Below are positions 13,790-13,868 of a stretch of DNA of 13,868 nucleotides, in pieces. A model generated the notes under the pieces. The model saw nothing but the letters and a program-made list of their open reading frames with translations. It was not told the DNA's origin and made no database searches. Position numbers and translations under genes: made by a program. Position 1 is the stretch's first letter. Every line of letters begins with the position of its first letter. This DNA comes from Hyphomicrobiales bacterium (GTDB taxonomy: Bacteria; Pseudomonadota; Alphaproteobacteria; Rhizobiales; JAJFHB01): positions 1-13,868 of the forward strand of contig JAJFHB010000314.1 of the NCBI GenBank assembly GCA_021775795.1, written 5' to 3'.

Positions 13790-13868
13790 AGCCTCGCACG
13801 TCTGGTTTGTTTCCACTCAGAAACGCAAAATTCGCAGCCAGCGCGCGACATTGAGCAAGCTCATCATG
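13782..13868 (-). CDS. Possible C-terminal end of a convergent gene continuing beyond the window
   Basis: On the minus strand the frame from base 13868 is open for 28 codons and ends at TGA 13784-13782, overlapping the ispE end by 8 bases. The residues (for example LAANFAFLSGNK then PDVRGFT) read like a protein tail, but the stretch is far too short to be sure. A neighbouring frame gives a shorter, Arg/Leu-rich tail. GTTTC (13809-13813) and GAAAC (13820-13824) could alternatively form a weak hairpin after ispE. No family is recognised. Confidence 0.2.
   Translation of the reverse strand, partial: HDELAQCRALAANFAFLSGNKPDVRGFT

Noticed and set aside
13806..13830. Rho-independent terminator after ispE
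   Set aside because: The stem is short and AT-rich with a bulge and no clear U-tract; it may lie within a convergent coding region.
13300..13851. Minus-strand 183-codon frame opposite ispE
   Set aside because: It is antisense to an intact ispE with all GHMP motifs; the Arg/Ser/Ala-rich composition is typical of a shadow frame.
1..13868. Mobile element, CRISPR array, tRNA or rRNA
   Set aside because: No transposase or integrase motifs, terminal inverted repeats, regularly spaced repeat arrays or recognisable structural RNA sequences were seen on either strand.

Overview
The window looks like part of an alphaproteobacterial chromosome, most likely Hyphomicrobiales or a relative. The evidence is the Omp25/Omp31-type outer-membrane barrel, the characteristic family-4-like uracil-DNA glycosylase with a long Ala/Ser/Pro linker, the secreted TPR protein next to ispE, the bacterial ETF-QO, and moderately GC-rich coding sequence. 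This placement is inferred from protein style; no rRNA or tRNA is present to confirm it.

Layout: (1) positions 1-542, plus strand, the C-terminal part of a fucosyltransferase-like glycosyltransferase cut by the window edge. (2) 596-2164, minus strand, a two-barrel outer-membrane protein converging on it. (3) 2459-7556, minus strand, a four-gene operon for a periplasmic type II DMSO-reductase-family molybdoenzyme. It is transcribed in the order heme-b gamma subunit, iron-sulfur beta subunit, Tat-exported molybdopterin alpha subunit, TorD-like chaperone. (4) 7661-9106, minus strand, moaB (molybdenum cofactor synthesis) directly fused end-to-start with a uracil-DNA glycosylase gene. (5) 9309-10970, plus strand, electron-transfer-flavoprotein:ubiquinone oxidoreductase, divergent from the glycosylase. 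(6) 11130-12887 and 12911-13789, plus strand, a secreted TPR protein followed by ispE. The last 79 bases may hold the end of a convergent gene.

The centre of interest is the molybdoenzyme operon. Alpha carries a twin-arginine leader, a His/Cys set for the FS0 cluster and a candidate Asp ligand to molybdenum. Beta carries four cysteine clusters including one of NarH type with an aromatic residue replacing a cysteine. Gamma has the ethylbenzene-dehydrogenase-like heme b fold, and the chaperone would hold alpha until cofactor loading is complete. Known relatives oxidise dimethyl sulfide, ethylbenzene or sterol side chains, or reduce selenate, chlorate or perchlorate; the substrate cannot be assigned from the sequence. 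Two traits stand out: the gene order is gamma-beta-alpha-chaperone rather than starting with alpha, and gamma has no visible export signal. moaB just upstream on the same strand could support cofactor supply, though moaB and the glycosylase may simply be housekeeping neighbours.

The right-hand part (glycosylase, ETF-QO, TPR protein, ispE) reads as ordinary core genome. Several short repeats and palindromes lie in the intergenic regions, notably a tandem repeat combined with an inverted repeat upstream of the TPR gene. No CRISPR array, insertion sequence, tRNA, rRNA or recognisable riboswitch was seen.
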